The notes under the pieces: model-generated
What the model saw: only the letters and a program-made list of their open reading frames with translations
Told to the model about the DNA's origin: nothing
Database searches by the model: none
Source of the DNA: Mangrovimonas futianensis
Lineage (GTDB): Bacteria; Bacteroidota; Bacteroidia; Flavobacteriales; Flavobacteriaceae
Direction of reading: 5' to 3'
Assembly (NCBI RefSeq): GCF_021245805.1
Contig: NZ_JAJJNF010000002.1
Span: forward strand, 62,001 to 126,000
Length of the DNA: 64,000 bases
In this document: one piece after another, positions 9,392 through 17,457 of the stretch
How the letters are laid out: each line of letters starts with the position of its first letter
Position numbering within the stretch: position 1 is the first letter of the stretch
Position numbers and translations under genes: made by a program

Positions 9392-9405
9392 CCTAAATTT
9401 TTAGG
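9392..9405. repeat. inverted repeat CCTAAA-TT-TTTAGG upstream of hmgA
   Basis: Six-base arms separated by 2 bases, 36 bases upstream of the hmgA start codon. A second inverted repeat, CATATTT-TGC-AAATATG, lies at 9495-9511 in the same spacer. Either could be an operator; AT-rich sequence makes such repeats fairly common by chance. Confidence 0.3.
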
Positions 9406-9538
9406 CTTCTAAAGATACAAAATATGTAGCCTTATTCAGGGTTTCTCTTGATAAGAAAATGTAGATGAAGTAACAAATAGGTCCAAAAAAGCTTCATATT
9501 TTGCAAATATGACAAAAAAAATCACAAATAATGAATAA

Positions 9539-11779
9539 TTAGAACCAAAATCCCACATTGAAAAACCAAATACTCTCTTTAAGTTCTGGTGAGTAAGTCA
9601 TTTTTGCCTCAATGGGGCCAATAAAGGTTTCCAAGGAATAGCCTAGAGCATAGCCAGAAAAGTTTGGAGTAGTTACCCATTCTCCATTCGTGAAAATGTT
9701 ATCGCCTACATTGGCGAAGTTGGCCGATACATTGATGTGGTTCTTTTTGAAAATCTCATAATCCAAGGTTACTAGCCCTTTGATATAACTATCACCTGGA
9801 ATACTCATGAAATCATAGCCATAAAATGCTTCAAAATTATTGATAAAGTCATTTCCATAACCACCAAGTACAAAATCGAGATACGGATTTTCATTTTCAC
9901 CTATTCGGAACCCTCCTTGAAATGAAATATTCCCGGTAAAGTTTTTAGTGATATTCTTAGCATATCCAAAGGTTCCCTTAGCGATGGAATATTCGGTGAA
10001 ATCACCATTAAAATCAGATGAATACAAATACAGGTGAAAATCCCCATCCACATAAAAACCTTGATTAGGGAAGTATTTGTTATCAAAAGTATCCAATTTC
10101 AACTTCCCAAATACACTCAAATAATTACTATTCTCAAATAGGGTCTCTCCTTCATCATCTCCAGAGGCCACAGTCTCTGAGTGAATTTTTAAATGTTTAT
10201 GTTCTGCTCCTAAAATGAGGGCAAAATCACGGCGAAACAAGGTTTGAAAATAAAACTGATTTGTAAAATCCTGTAACTCTACATCAAACTTATTGATACT
10301 ATTGAAGGGCTGAACTGCTTGATAAGGATCTATCAACCGAGATGAAACATTCTTTTGGAATTGATTAAACCTAGACTTTAATCCGATACTCCAATAAAAT
10401 CCTTTATCAATAAAGTATTCAAAATTGTACCTAATATTATCTCCTAAGCCTACATCCAAGGTGGCAATGTCATTCTTAAACAAAACCGATTTCCTGGTAA
10501 CATTCAACAAAGCAGCCGATTTGTACAATTCATCATAATGCAACCCGAATCTGAGATAGGTTTTAAGCTGACTTTCTTTTACATGAATATACAAATCATA
10601 GCCTTTTTGATATTTGGACGACTTTAAGCGATTAATCACACTCTGGAAGTTATTTGTGGCTGCCAAATTATTAACGCCTGTCACCAAATCTTCATAAGAA
10701 ATTTCGCTCTGAGCCTTGAATTTTAATTTACCAATGACATAGCTACTTGTATATTTTTCAGTACCAGAAACAATAATGGAGTTGATTCGCAAACTATCAA
10801 TGGGTTTTATCGTTAATCTTTCCCTTGGTTTTTTTGTTTGCTTTCCAGCCAAATGACTAAGTGTATCTGCCAGTTTTTTGGCTGCAATTTCCCCTTGTGT
10901 TATAATTTCATTCCCATCGTCAAAAGACATGACGGTAAAGTCTTCAATATCTGGTTTGATATATATATCAGTCCGTCCAATCTTTCCCTTCATGTCATTG
11001 ATGGTACGATAATTATTGATCTGCAAAAGAATGGACAAGGCTGATTTTAATTGGTCTCTATCAGCCAAACCGTCTTGTACATCTACCCCTATAATCACAT
11101 CCATACCTTTGGCTTTCAGCTCATCAATGGGATAATTATTGACCACACCTCCATCAATCAAAACTTGATCATCAATAATGACGGGTTGAAATAATGACGG
11201 GAAAGCGCCACTTGCCGCAATAGATAGTGGTAAACTGCCTTTATCTAAAATCACCGGCTCCCCAGTTTCTACGTTGGTAGCCACACAGAAAAAAGGAATA
11301 TCCAATTGATCAAATTGATCAACATCACAGGTGTGCAATGTCAACTGTGACAATAAACTCAACGTATTTTGCCCTCTTGATAGAGCTGATGGTAAGTTGA
11401 TTTTATAATTATCAAAGGGAAGGGTAATGGCATATTTCTCTGAGTTGTCCCGCTCGTAGAATGTTTTAGATGCCCGAGGTAACTCATCATTTATAATTTT
11501 ATCAAAATCGACATCCCGAAAAATGGAGTCTAGAGCTTTTCCTGAATAACCAGAAGCATATAAGGCACCAACAATAGCTCCCATACTAGTTCCAGCTACA
11601 TAATCAATCCGAATCCCCAAGCTATCTATAACCTTAAGAGCACCTATATGTGCCAACCCCTTGGCTCCACCACCACTTAAAACGAGTCCCACCTTGACCT
11701 CATCATCAGTTCTAGCCTGTGAAAAAGCAGAAGATGTTACGAATAACAAAAGCAACAGAAAAACAATGGGGCTTTTCAT
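9539..11779 (-). CDS. patatin-like phospholipase with Omp85-type beta-barrel (PlpD-like)
   Basis: Predicted outer-membrane protein with an exposed lipid acyl hydrolase. It has 746 residues: signal peptide 1-21; patatin domain about 28-230 with oxyanion motif SGGGAKG (35-41), nucleophile elbow GTSMG (Ser65) and catalytic DGG (Asp209); a POTRA-like segment about 325-405; then a 16-strand-type surface-antigen barrel ending in aromatic GFWF. Both catalytic residues are intact. The start codon overlaps the uvrC stop codon by one base (TAATG), so the two are translationally coupled. PlpD of Pseudomonas has the same order of domains; whether this protein releases its patatin domain is unknown. Confidence 0.92.
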   Translation of the reverse strand: MKSPIVFLLLLLFVTSSAFSQARTDDEVKVGLVLSGGGAKGLAHIGALKVIDSLGIRIDYVAGTSMGAIVGALYASGYSGKALDSIFRDVDFDKIINDELPRASKTFYERDNSEKYAITLPFDNYKINLPSALSRGQNTLSLLSQLTLHTCDVDQFDQLDIPFFCVATNVETGEPVILDKGSLPLSIAASGAFPSLFQPVIIDDQVLIDGGVVNNYPIDELKAKGMDVIIGVDVQDGLADRDQLKSALSILLQINNYRTINDMKGKIGRTDIYIKPDIEDFTVMSFDDGNEIITQGEIAAKKLADTLSHLAGKQTKKPRERLTIKPIDSLRINSIIVSGTEKYTSSYVIGKLKFKAQSEISYEDLVTGVNNLAATNNFQSVINRLKSSKYQKGYDLYIHVKESQLKTYLRFGLHYDELYKSAALLNVTRKSVLFKNDIATLDVGLGDNIRYNFEYFIDKGFYWSIGLKSRFNQFQKNVSSRLIDPYQAVQPFNSINKFDVELQDFTNQFYFQTLFRRDFALILGAEHKHLKIHSETVASGDDEGETLFENSNYLSVFGKLKLDTFDNKYFPNQGFYVDGDFHLYLYSSDFNGDFTEYSIAKGTFGYAKNITKNFTGNISFQGGFRIGENENPYLDFVLGGYGNDFINNFEAFYGYDFMSIPGDSYIKGLVTLDYEIFKKNHINVSANFANVGDNIFTNGEWVTTPNFSGYALGYSLETFIGPIEAKMTYSPELKESIWFFNVGFWF

Positions 11780-13569
11780 TAATTATGATAGTATTTATAT
11801 ATTTTTTCGGCTCTAGATTTCCCAACTACCGCTTCCAACTCATCCAATTTCGCGTGGGATATCCTTCTTACCGACTTAAACTTTTTTAATAACTCAACTA
11901 TGGTTTTTTCTCCTACACCGGGAATGGTTTCTAACTCGGTATTCAATGCTGTTTTGCTTCGTCTATTCCGATGGTGTTCAATCCCAAATCGATGTGCTTC
12001 ATTCCTGAGTTGCTGAATGACTTTTAAGGTTTCACTTTTCTTATCTAAATATAAGGGAATTGGGTCATTTGGATAAAATAATTCTTCCAAACGTTTAGCA
12101 ATTCCGATTATCGCAATCTTACCTCTCAAACCCAAAACATCCAAGCTCTTTAAAGCCGAAGACAATTGTCCCTTGCCCCCATCAATTATGATCAACTGGG
12201 GTAAAGGTTGCTCTTCTTCCAGCAAACGTTTGTACCGGCGATATACAACTTCTTCCATAGAAGCAAAATCATCGGGTCCTTCAACTGTTTTTATATTGAA
12301 ATGCCTGTAATCTTTTTTACTAGGTTTACCATCCTTAAATACCACACATGCAGCCACAGGATTCGTTCCTTGAATGTTACTATTATCAAAACACTCAATA
12401 TGCCTAGGCTCTCTTTTTAATCTTAAGTCAGCCTTCATTTGGGCCATAATGCGATTGGCGTGTCTATCTGGATCTGTAATCTTCACCTGTTTTAATCGTT
12501 CCAATCGATAGTATTTAGCATTGCGGGTTGATAAATCCAAAAGGTGTTTTTTATCACCCAACTTGGGGACTGTTATTTTTATTCCTCCTCCCACTTCAAC
12601 ATCAAATGGCACATATATCTCTTTTGATTTGGAATGAAACCGCTGTCTTAGTTCTGTGATGGCTAACTCCAACAACTCATGGTCAGTTTCCTCAAGTTTT
12701 TTCTTGATTTCAAGTGTATGAGATCTAATGATGGAGCCATAAGACAATTGCAAAAAATTTACATACCCAAAGCTCTCATCACTCACAATGGAAAAGACAT
12801 CTACATTGCTAATTTTCGGATTTACAATAGTAGATTTAGATTGGTAATTTTCTAGCACCTCTATTTTTTCCTTTATTTTTTGCGCTTCCTCAAAACGCAT
12901 TTCCTCGGCATAGGCTTTCATCTGAGACTTAAACTGATTCAGAGAATCTTTAAAGTTCCCCTTTAAAATTTCTTTTATCGAGTTAATATTTTCATGATAA
13001 GCCACTTCAGTTTCCAAACCTTCACAAGGTCCCTTGCAATTGCCCAAATGATACTCTAAGCAAACTTTATATTTATCTGCCTCAATTTTATCTTGGGAAA
13101 GGTCATAATTGCACGTGCGTAACAGAAAAAGTCCTCGAATCAACTCCAACAAAGTGGAAACGGTTTTCATACTGGTATAAGGACCAAAATACTCACTACC
13201 ATCCCTGATGACCCTTCTAGTACTAAAAACTCTTGGGAATCGCTCTTTTTTAACACAAATCCATGGGTAGGATTTGTCATCCTTGAGCATGACATTATAC
13301 CGTGGCTGATACTTTTTGATGAGATTGTTTTCCAACAAAAGCGCATCGGTTTCCGTGTCAACAACAATATGCTTAATGTTGGCAATCTTTTTGACAAGTA
13401 CTCTTGTCTTGCCATAATCATGATGTTTGTTGAAATAGGAAGAAACCCGTTTCTTTAGGTTTTTAGCCTTTCCTACGTAAAGAATCTTACCGTCCTTATC
13501 AAAATATTGGTAAACTCCCGGTAAATCCGGAAGCGTTTTCAATTGAATTTCGAGCGATGTGTCGGCCAT
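11779..13569 (-). CDS. uvrC: excinuclease ABC subunit C
   Basis: Makes both incisions around bulky lesions in nucleotide excision repair, with UvrA and UvrB. The 596 residues contain an N-terminal GIY-YIG nuclease (LPGVYQYF ... ILYVGKAKNLKKR, residues 16-42), the UVR helical hairpin that contacts UvrB (EEMRFEEAQKIKEKIE, about 220-235), the RNase H-like nuclease (IECFDNSNIQGTNPVAACVVF, then KTVEGPDDFASM, about 385-540) and C-terminal helix-hairpin-helix motifs (IPGVGEKTIVELLKKF). Its 3' end overlaps the patatin gene by one base. A possible promoter element lies only a few bases upstream of the ATG. Confidence 0.98.
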   Translation of the reverse strand: MADTSLEIQLKTLPDLPGVYQYFDKDGKILYVGKAKNLKKRVSSYFNKHHDYGKTRVLVKKIANIKHIVVDTETDALLLENNLIKKYQPRYNVMLKDDKSYPWICVKKERFPRVFSTRRVIRDGSEYFGPYTSMKTVSTLLELIRGLFLLRTCNYDLSQDKIEADKYKVCLEYHLGNCKGPCEGLETEVAYHENINSIKEILKGNFKDSLNQFKSQMKAYAEEMRFEEAQKIKEKIEVLENYQSKSTIVNPKISNVDVFSIVSDESFGYVNFLQLSYGSIIRSHTLEIKKKLEETDHELLELAITELRQRFHSKSKEIYVPFDVEVGGGIKITVPKLGDKKHLLDLSTRNAKYYRLERLKQVKITDPDRHANRIMAQMKADLRLKREPRHIECFDNSNIQGTNPVAACVVFKDGKPSKKDYRHFNIKTVEGPDDFASMEEVVYRRYKRLLEEEQPLPQLIIIDGGKGQLSSALKSLDVLGLRGKIAIIGIAKRLEELFYPNDPIPLYLDKKSETLKVIQQLRNEAHRFGIEHHRNRRSKTALNTELETIPGVGEKTIVELLKKFKSVRRISHAKLDELEAVVGKSRAEKIYKYYHN

Positions 13570-13574
13570 TTTCC

Positions 13575-13582
13575 CAAAGTTA
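13575..13582 (-). promoter_or_regulatory. uvrC: TAACTTTG element directly upstream of uvrC
   Basis: The match to TAnnTTTG ends only 5 bases before the uvrC ATG. If used, the transcript would start at or next to the start codon. There is no TTG at the expected spacing, so support is modest. A perfect palindrome CAATGCATTG lies at 13596-13605 just upstream. Confidence 0.35.
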
Positions 13583-13678
13583 CAGATATATCTATCAATG
13601 CATTGAAATTTAATGTAAATTTAAGCTTTTTGAAGCATCATATTCCTTACATTGTGCCACTTTTTAAAACCCTAAGAG

Positions 13679-14122
13679 ATGGAGAAGAAAATAATTGGTA
13701 GGACAGACGTAGCAGACTTCCCTAAGCTAGGATTGTTTCAAGTGGATGTAAAAATTGATACAGGAGCTTACACTTCTGCGATCCATTGTTCGCAAATAGA
13801 AGAAAAGGACCAAAAGCTTTACTGCACCTTTTACAGTGCTGGTCACCCCAACTTTAGTGGGAAACAAGTAACATTTGATTCCTACTCTAAAACGGATGTA
13901 AAAAGCAGTAATGGATTTAAGGAAAATCGATTTAAAGTAAAATCCAGTATCATATTATTTGGTAAAACCTATACAATTAATTTAACTTTAAGCACGCGGG
14001 ATGATATGAAGTTTCCCGTTTTGCTTGGAAGGCAATTTTTAAACAAAAAATTTTTGGTTGATGTAAGTCAACAAAACCTATCCCAAAACCAATGTGCCCA
14101 TGAACATTGTCATTCTGTCTAG
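13679..14122 (+). CDS. retropepsin-like 'ATP-dependent zinc protease' (RimB-type, DUF785)
   Basis: Small aspartic-protease-fold protein of the family often fused or linked to RimK. The 147 residues contain the retropepsin active-site motif DTGAYTSAIH (Asp27) and the second conserved segment FPVLLGRQFL. The N-terminal EKKIIGRTDVADFP is the family opening. It has no signal peptide and is cytoplasmic. The next gene, rimK, starts inside its last codons (23-base overlap), so the two are coupled. In Pseudomonas the equivalent rimB sits in rimABK and influences RimK-dependent S6 glutamylation. The family name overstates what is known: zinc and ATP dependence are not evident here. Confidence 0.87.
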   Translation: MEKKIIGRTDVADFPKLGLFQVDVKIDTGAYTSAIHCSQIEEKDQKLYCTFYSAGHPNFSGKQVTFDSYSKTDVKSSNGFKENRFKVKSSIILFGKTYTINLTLSTRDDMKFPVLLGRQFLNKKFLVDVSQQNLSQNQCAHEHCHSV

Positions 14123-14972
14123 AAACACCAACCTGTATTCAACAGAACGCCTAATTGAAGAAGGCTTTAAAAGAGGTCACGAAGTAGAAGTGATCGACCC
14201 TTTGAAATGCGATATTATTATCGAAAAGGAAAAACCCACCATCTATTACAAAAACAGATATCTGGATTATGTGGATGCCATCATCCCCAGAATTGGGACA
14301 TCGGTTACCTTTTACGGTTGCGCCGTTGTAAGACAATTTGAAATGATGGGAGTCTTTACAACAGCCACTTCTGATGCTATCATTCGCTCTCGAGATAAAC
14401 TAAGAAGCCTACAACGCCTAAGTAAAGCCGGGATTGGTATGCCTAAAACGGTTTTCACCAACTATTCACGAGATGTTGAGGAAGTCATTGAACATGTAGG
14501 AGGAACACCAGTTATTATAAAGCTTCTGGAAGGTACCCAAGGATTGGGCGTGGTTTTGGCTGAAACCAAAAACGCAGCCGAATCTGTATTAGAAGCCTTT
14601 AATGGTTTGCAAGCTAGGGTTATCGTTCAGGAATTCATTAAGGAAGCGAAAGGGGCTGACTTAAGAGCGCTGGTGGTTGATGGTCAAGTAGTAGGCGCCA
14701 TGAAAAGACAGAGTAAAGAAGGTGAATTTCGCTCCAATTTACATCGTGGCGGATCAGCTTCCTTGATAAAGCTAAGTGATTCAGAACTAAAATTAGCCAT
14801 GGGAGCGGCAAGAGCATTGAAATTGCCTGTTTGTGGGGTGGATATGCTACAATCTGCTAGAGGTCCTCTCTTACTAGAAGTCAATTCAACTCCTGGTTTA
14901 GAAGGCATAGAAAAGGCTACGGGACGTAACATTGCTAGAGCTATACTTACCTACATAGAAAGAAACAAATAA
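14100..14972 (+). CDS. rimK: RimK-type ATP-grasp glutamate ligase
   Basis: ATP-grasp ligase that adds glutamate residues to a protein or peptide C-terminus; in E. coli the target is ribosomal protein S6. 290 residues from ATG 14100 (MNIVILSRN); a GTG at 14094 adds only two residues and is less likely. Visible motifs are the RimK N-domain (SRNTNLYSTERLIEEG), nucleotide-binding KLLEGTQGLGVVLAE, VQEFIKEAKGADLRALVV, GEFRSNLHRGG and metal-binding LLEVNSTPGLEGIEKATG. It overlaps the upstream protease by 23 bases and the downstream hydrolase by one. The real target in this organism is not shown by sequence. Confidence 0.93.
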   Translation: MNIVILSRNTNLYSTERLIEEGFKRGHEVEVIDPLKCDIIIEKEKPTIYYKNRYLDYVDAIIPRIGTSVTFYGCAVVRQFEMMGVFTTATSDAIIRSRDKLRSLQRLSKAGIGMPKTVFTNYSRDVEEVIEHVGGTPVIIKLLEGTQGLGVVLAETKNAAESVLEAFNGLQARVIVQEFIKEAKGADLRALVVDGQVVGAMKRQSKEGEFRSNLHRGGSASLIKLSDSELKLAMGAARALKLPVCGVDMLQSARGPLLLEVNSTPGLEGIEKATGRNIARAILTYIERNK

Positions 14973-15943
14973 TGACCGACTCACAGAAAACATCCATTCA
15001 TGTCTTAGGAAAGGAGATTCGTGAAGGCGAACGATGTGAATTGCGCTTTGATGTGGCCAATTTGCATACCTCTTCCAGTGTGGATGTCCCTGTGATTATT
15101 GAACGCTCTAAAAAACCCGGACCTGTTGTTTTGATTACAGGCGGTTTACATGGTGATGAAGTTAATGGAGTTGAAATTGTAAGACAAATTATTTCCTTAG
15201 GCATTAACAAACCCAAACGAGGAACTATTATTTGCCTTCCGGTAATTAATGTATTTGGGTTTATTAACCTAACTAGGGAATTTCCCGATGGCCGTGATTT
15301 GAACCGTGTATTTCCAGGAACTAAAAAGGGCTCATTAGCGAGCAGGGTTGCTTATAAATTAGTGAATGAGGTCATCCCTGATGTTGATTTCATTATGGAC
15401 TTCCATACAGGGGGAGCAGGCCGCTTTAATGCACCACAAATCAGAATTGTCAAAAACGACCCCGAATTAGACCATTTGGCTCAGGTTTTTAATGCGCCAT
15501 TTGTGCTATACTCCAAAAACATCAAGAAATCATTTCGAAATGTGACCAGCAAGTTAGGCATCCCAATGTTGTTGTTTGAGGGAGGTAAATCTAACCATAT
15601 AGACCCTCAAATATCAGCGACAGCTGTAGAGGGAATTAAGCGTACGCTAAAGCATTTGGACATGCTGTCAACTAAATTCAAAGTAACACGCCCAAGGAAG
15701 AAGCCCGTTTTCATTTTGACAAGCAGGTGGCAAAGAGCCAATTTTTCTGGCATGTTCAAGGCTATCATCACTGTCAATAGCTTGGTATCCAAAGGAGATG
15801 TTTTAGGTCACATAACAGATCCTTACGGAAAATTTATACATCCCGTCAAGGCCTTTAATTCGGGATACATTATCAATGTGAATGAATCCCCTATCGTTTA
15901 CCAAGGAGATGCTTTGTTTCATATTACTACCAAATTAAAATGA
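14972..15943 (+). CDS. succinylglutamate desuccinylase/aspartoacylase family zinc hydrolase
   Basis: M14-related zinc amidohydrolase of 323 residues. Zinc ligands are visible as His60 and Glu63 (GGLHGDEVNG) and His146 (MDFHTGGAG). DGRDLNRVFPG (107-117) is the substrate-binding Asn-Arg motif and MLLFEGGKS carries the catalytic Glu. The C-terminal beta domain (about 235-323) includes GDVLGHITDPYGK. Relatives cleave N-acyl aspartate or glutamate; no arginine catabolism genes are nearby, so AstE activity is unlikely. Its start overlaps the rimK stop by one base (TAATG), and its end overlaps the next gene by 4. Context suggests a role tied to the glutamate ligase. Confidence 0.88.
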   Translation: MTDSQKTSIHVLGKEIREGERCELRFDVANLHTSSSVDVPVIIERSKKPGPVVLITGGLHGDEVNGVEIVRQIISLGINKPKRGTIICLPVINVFGFINLTREFPDGRDLNRVFPGTKKGSLASRVAYKLVNEVIPDVDFIMDFHTGGAGRFNAPQIRIVKNDPELDHLAQVFNAPFVLYSKNIKKSFRNVTSKLGIPMLLFEGGKSNHIDPQISATAVEGIKRTLKHLDMLSTKFKVTRPRKKPVFILTSRWQRANFSGMFKAIITVNSLVSKGDVLGHITDPYGKFIHPVKAFNSGYIINVNESPIVYQGDALFHITTKLK

Positions 15944-16503
15944 CCAAACAGGAATTGAGGAAAGCCTACAAGGCCAAACGAAATACCCTAAGTGAAGATG
16001 ATATCCTGAATCTTAGCCTTCAAATTGCAAATAGACTGTTGACCATGGATATTTGGAATCACAGCTTTTATCACATTTTCCTATCCATAGTTGAACAAAA
16101 AGAAGTTCATACAAACGATATCATTCATATTCTCTCGGGAAAAGACAAAAACATCGTCCTTTCCAAAAGTGATTTTGAAACAGGAACCATGACTCATTAC
16201 CTATTGACAGATGCCACAGTTCTTAAAAAAAATTCCTATAACATACCAGAGCCTGTTGACGGAATTCCTATTCCTTCTTCCAAATTAGAGGTGGTATTCG
16301 TTCCTTTAATGGCATTTGACAAAGAAGGGCATAGAATAGGCTATGGGAAAGGATTTTACGATCGATTTCTTGCAGATTGCGGACCTGATACCATAAAAAT
16401 AGGACTGTCCTTTTTTGAGCCTGAAGACCATATAGCAGAACGATTCGCTAATGATATCAATTTGGATTATTGTGTCACCCCGGATAAGGTATATGCTTTT
16501 TAA
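15940..16503 (+). CDS. 5-formyltetrahydrofolate cyclo-ligase
   Basis: ATP-dependent conversion of 5-formyl-THF to 5,10-methenyl-THF, rescuing stored folate. The 187 residues are family-typical. The N-terminal basic segment MTKQELRKAYKAKR binds ATP phosphates. The central VVFVPLMAFDKEGHRIGYGKGFYDRFL is the signature, including the GYGKGYYD-type loop. The start overlaps the previous stop codon (ATGA, 4 bases), so it is the last gene of the four-gene operon. No clear U-tract terminator follows on the plus strand. Confidence 0.95.
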   Translation: MTKQELRKAYKAKRNTLSEDDILNLSLQIANRLLTMDIWNHSFYHIFLSIVEQKEVHTNDIIHILSGKDKNIVLSKSDFETGTMTHYLLTDATVLKKNSYNIPEPVDGIPIPSSKLEVVFVPLMAFDKEGHRIGYGKGFYDRFLADCGPDTIKIGLSFFEPEDHIAERFANDINLDYCVTPDKVYAF

Positions 16504-16532
16504 AAAAATTAATTTAGTTAAAAAATTATTAA

Positions 16533-16554
16533 GGGGTAACAATTTGATAACCCC
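16533..16554 (-). terminator. possible terminator hairpin for the lspA unit
   Basis: GGGGT pairs with ACCCC around a 12-base loop. Read on the minus strand it is followed by TTAATAATTTTTTAA, so it could end the lspA transcript about 250 bases after its stop. The short stem keeps confidence low. Confidence 0.35.
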
Positions 16555-16580
16555 TAGCACCCAACAATGTTAGGTGCTAG
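16554..16580. repeat. hairpin CTAGCACC / GGTGCTAG
   Basis: Perfect 8-base arms with an 11-base loop. It abuts the GGGGT/ACCCC hairpin, sharing base 16554. There is no adjacent U-tract on either strand, so it is not a standard terminator. Confidence 0.45.
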
Positions 16581-16651
16581 CGTGGGTGTTCATAGGTAAG
16601 ATCAAAAATCTTTGGGATGACAAAACTAACAATTTTACATTCTCCTGAATG

Positions 16652-16667
16652 TACGTAGTTCTACGTA
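16652..16667. promoter_or_regulatory. inverted repeat TACGTAG-TT-CTACGTA, candidate regulator site
   Basis: Perfect 7-base arms with a 2-base centre, the size and symmetry of sites for LuxR/NarL-type helix-turn-helix dimers. A second inverted repeat lies 36 bases downstream (16703-16720). No gene start is close on either strand. Confidence 0.4.
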
Positions 16668-16702
16668 TTTTTTACTCTTTTCGATGAAATACCTAGTTCC
16701 TA

Positions 16703-16720
16703 TTACGGGTTTTTCCGTAA
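16703..16720. promoter_or_regulatory. inverted repeat TTACGG-N6-CCGTAA
   Basis: Perfect 6-base arms around a T-rich 6-base centre. It shares the TACG/CGTA core with the repeat at 16652-16667, which argues that one regulator could bind both. Confidence 0.35.
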
Positions 16721-16806
16721 AATTTGGTGTAACGATAGATAGTGTAATGAAGAAGTTTGAAAGTAGAAAGGACGACGTATAAAAAAAGTAGTTTTTCTTG
16801 AAGAAT

Positions 16807-17427
16807 TTAATTCTTTGAAAAAGCCTGTCGGTTAAATACAATTAGCATCCCAAAACCTGTGCTGATGGCTACATCGGCTACGTTAAAAACAGGTTCAAAA
16901 AATGTAAAGAATTGACCGCCATAATAAGGAATCCATTCTGGCAAATAACCTTTCCAAATAGGAAAATAAAGCATGTCAACCACCTTCCCATGAAACATGG
17001 ATTCATAGCCTCCCTCTTGTGGTAAAAAGGTAGCTACTTGGCCATAACTATCACTAAACAAAATTCCATAAAAAACAGAATCCAGAATATTCCCCAATGC
17101 CCCTGCAAATATTAAGGCCACCGCCAAAATCATAATTTTAGAGGTCCTTTTTCTGGTAACATCATAAAGCCAATAGCCTATACCTAAAATGGCAACGATT
17201 CTAAAAATAGTTAAGGATAACTTGGCTACCCGATCAGACATAAAAGGAATAAAGTCACTTATTTTGGTTCCCCATGCCATCCCGTCATTTTCCACAAAAT
17301 AAATCTTAAACCATTTGAAAATTGCTACATCTTCCCCTAAGACAAAATGGGTCTTTATATATATTTTACTAATCTGGTCTACCAATAAAATAAGAATGAT
17401 AAAAACAAGGGATTTTTTTAAGGACAT
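16807..17427 (-). CDS. lspA: signal peptidase II (lipoprotein signal peptidase)
   Basis: Inner-membrane aspartyl protease that removes signal peptides from prolipoproteins after lipidation. The 206 residues are longer than E. coli LspA (164), as is usual in Bacteroidota, with an insert around residues 125-165. Four membrane helices are apparent. The catalytic aspartates lie in GNILDSVFYG and FNVADVAISTG, and the N-terminal helix carries the conserved ILLVDQISK. It is the last gene of the ileS-DksA-like-adhesin-lspA unit, 30 bases after its neighbour. Several lipoproteins in this window would be substrates. Confidence 0.95.
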   Translation of the reverse strand: MSLKKSLVFIILILLVDQISKIYIKTHFVLGEDVAIFKWFKIYFVENDGMAWGTKISDFIPFMSDRVAKLSLTIFRIVAILGIGYWLYDVTRKRTSKIMILAVALIFAGALGNILDSVFYGILFSDSYGQVATFLPQEGGYESMFHGKVVDMLYFPIWKGYLPEWIPYYGGQFFTFFEPVFNVADVAISTGFGMLIVFNRQAFSKN

Positions 17428-17457
17428 GCAGCGTATTTGAATAGCAAAAATAGAAAA

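Larger units (their letters stand above)
16504..16806. other. gene-free spacer with hairpins and two LuxR-site-like inverted repeats
   Basis: This 303-base spacer lies between the convergent cyclo-ligase and lspA genes. It holds two abutting hairpins (16533-16580) and two GC-cored inverted repeats (16652-16667 and 16703-16720). A third, AAGAATT-T-AATTCTT, lies at 16801-16815 across the lspA stop. I see no credible coding frame; the only open frame (16635-16841, minus) crosses lspA in another frame and is low complexity. It may be a decayed gene with its regulatory region left behind. Confidence 0.5.

Noticed and set aside
9495..9511. Terminator after hmgA or the patatin gene
   Set aside because: The CATATTT/AAATATG repeat is AT-only, lacks a following U-tract and lies on the wrong side of hmgA for termination.
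16635..16841. 68-residue minus-strand open frame across the lspA 3' end
   Set aside because: Low-complexity translation, overlaps lspA in another frame, no start signal; treated as spacer.
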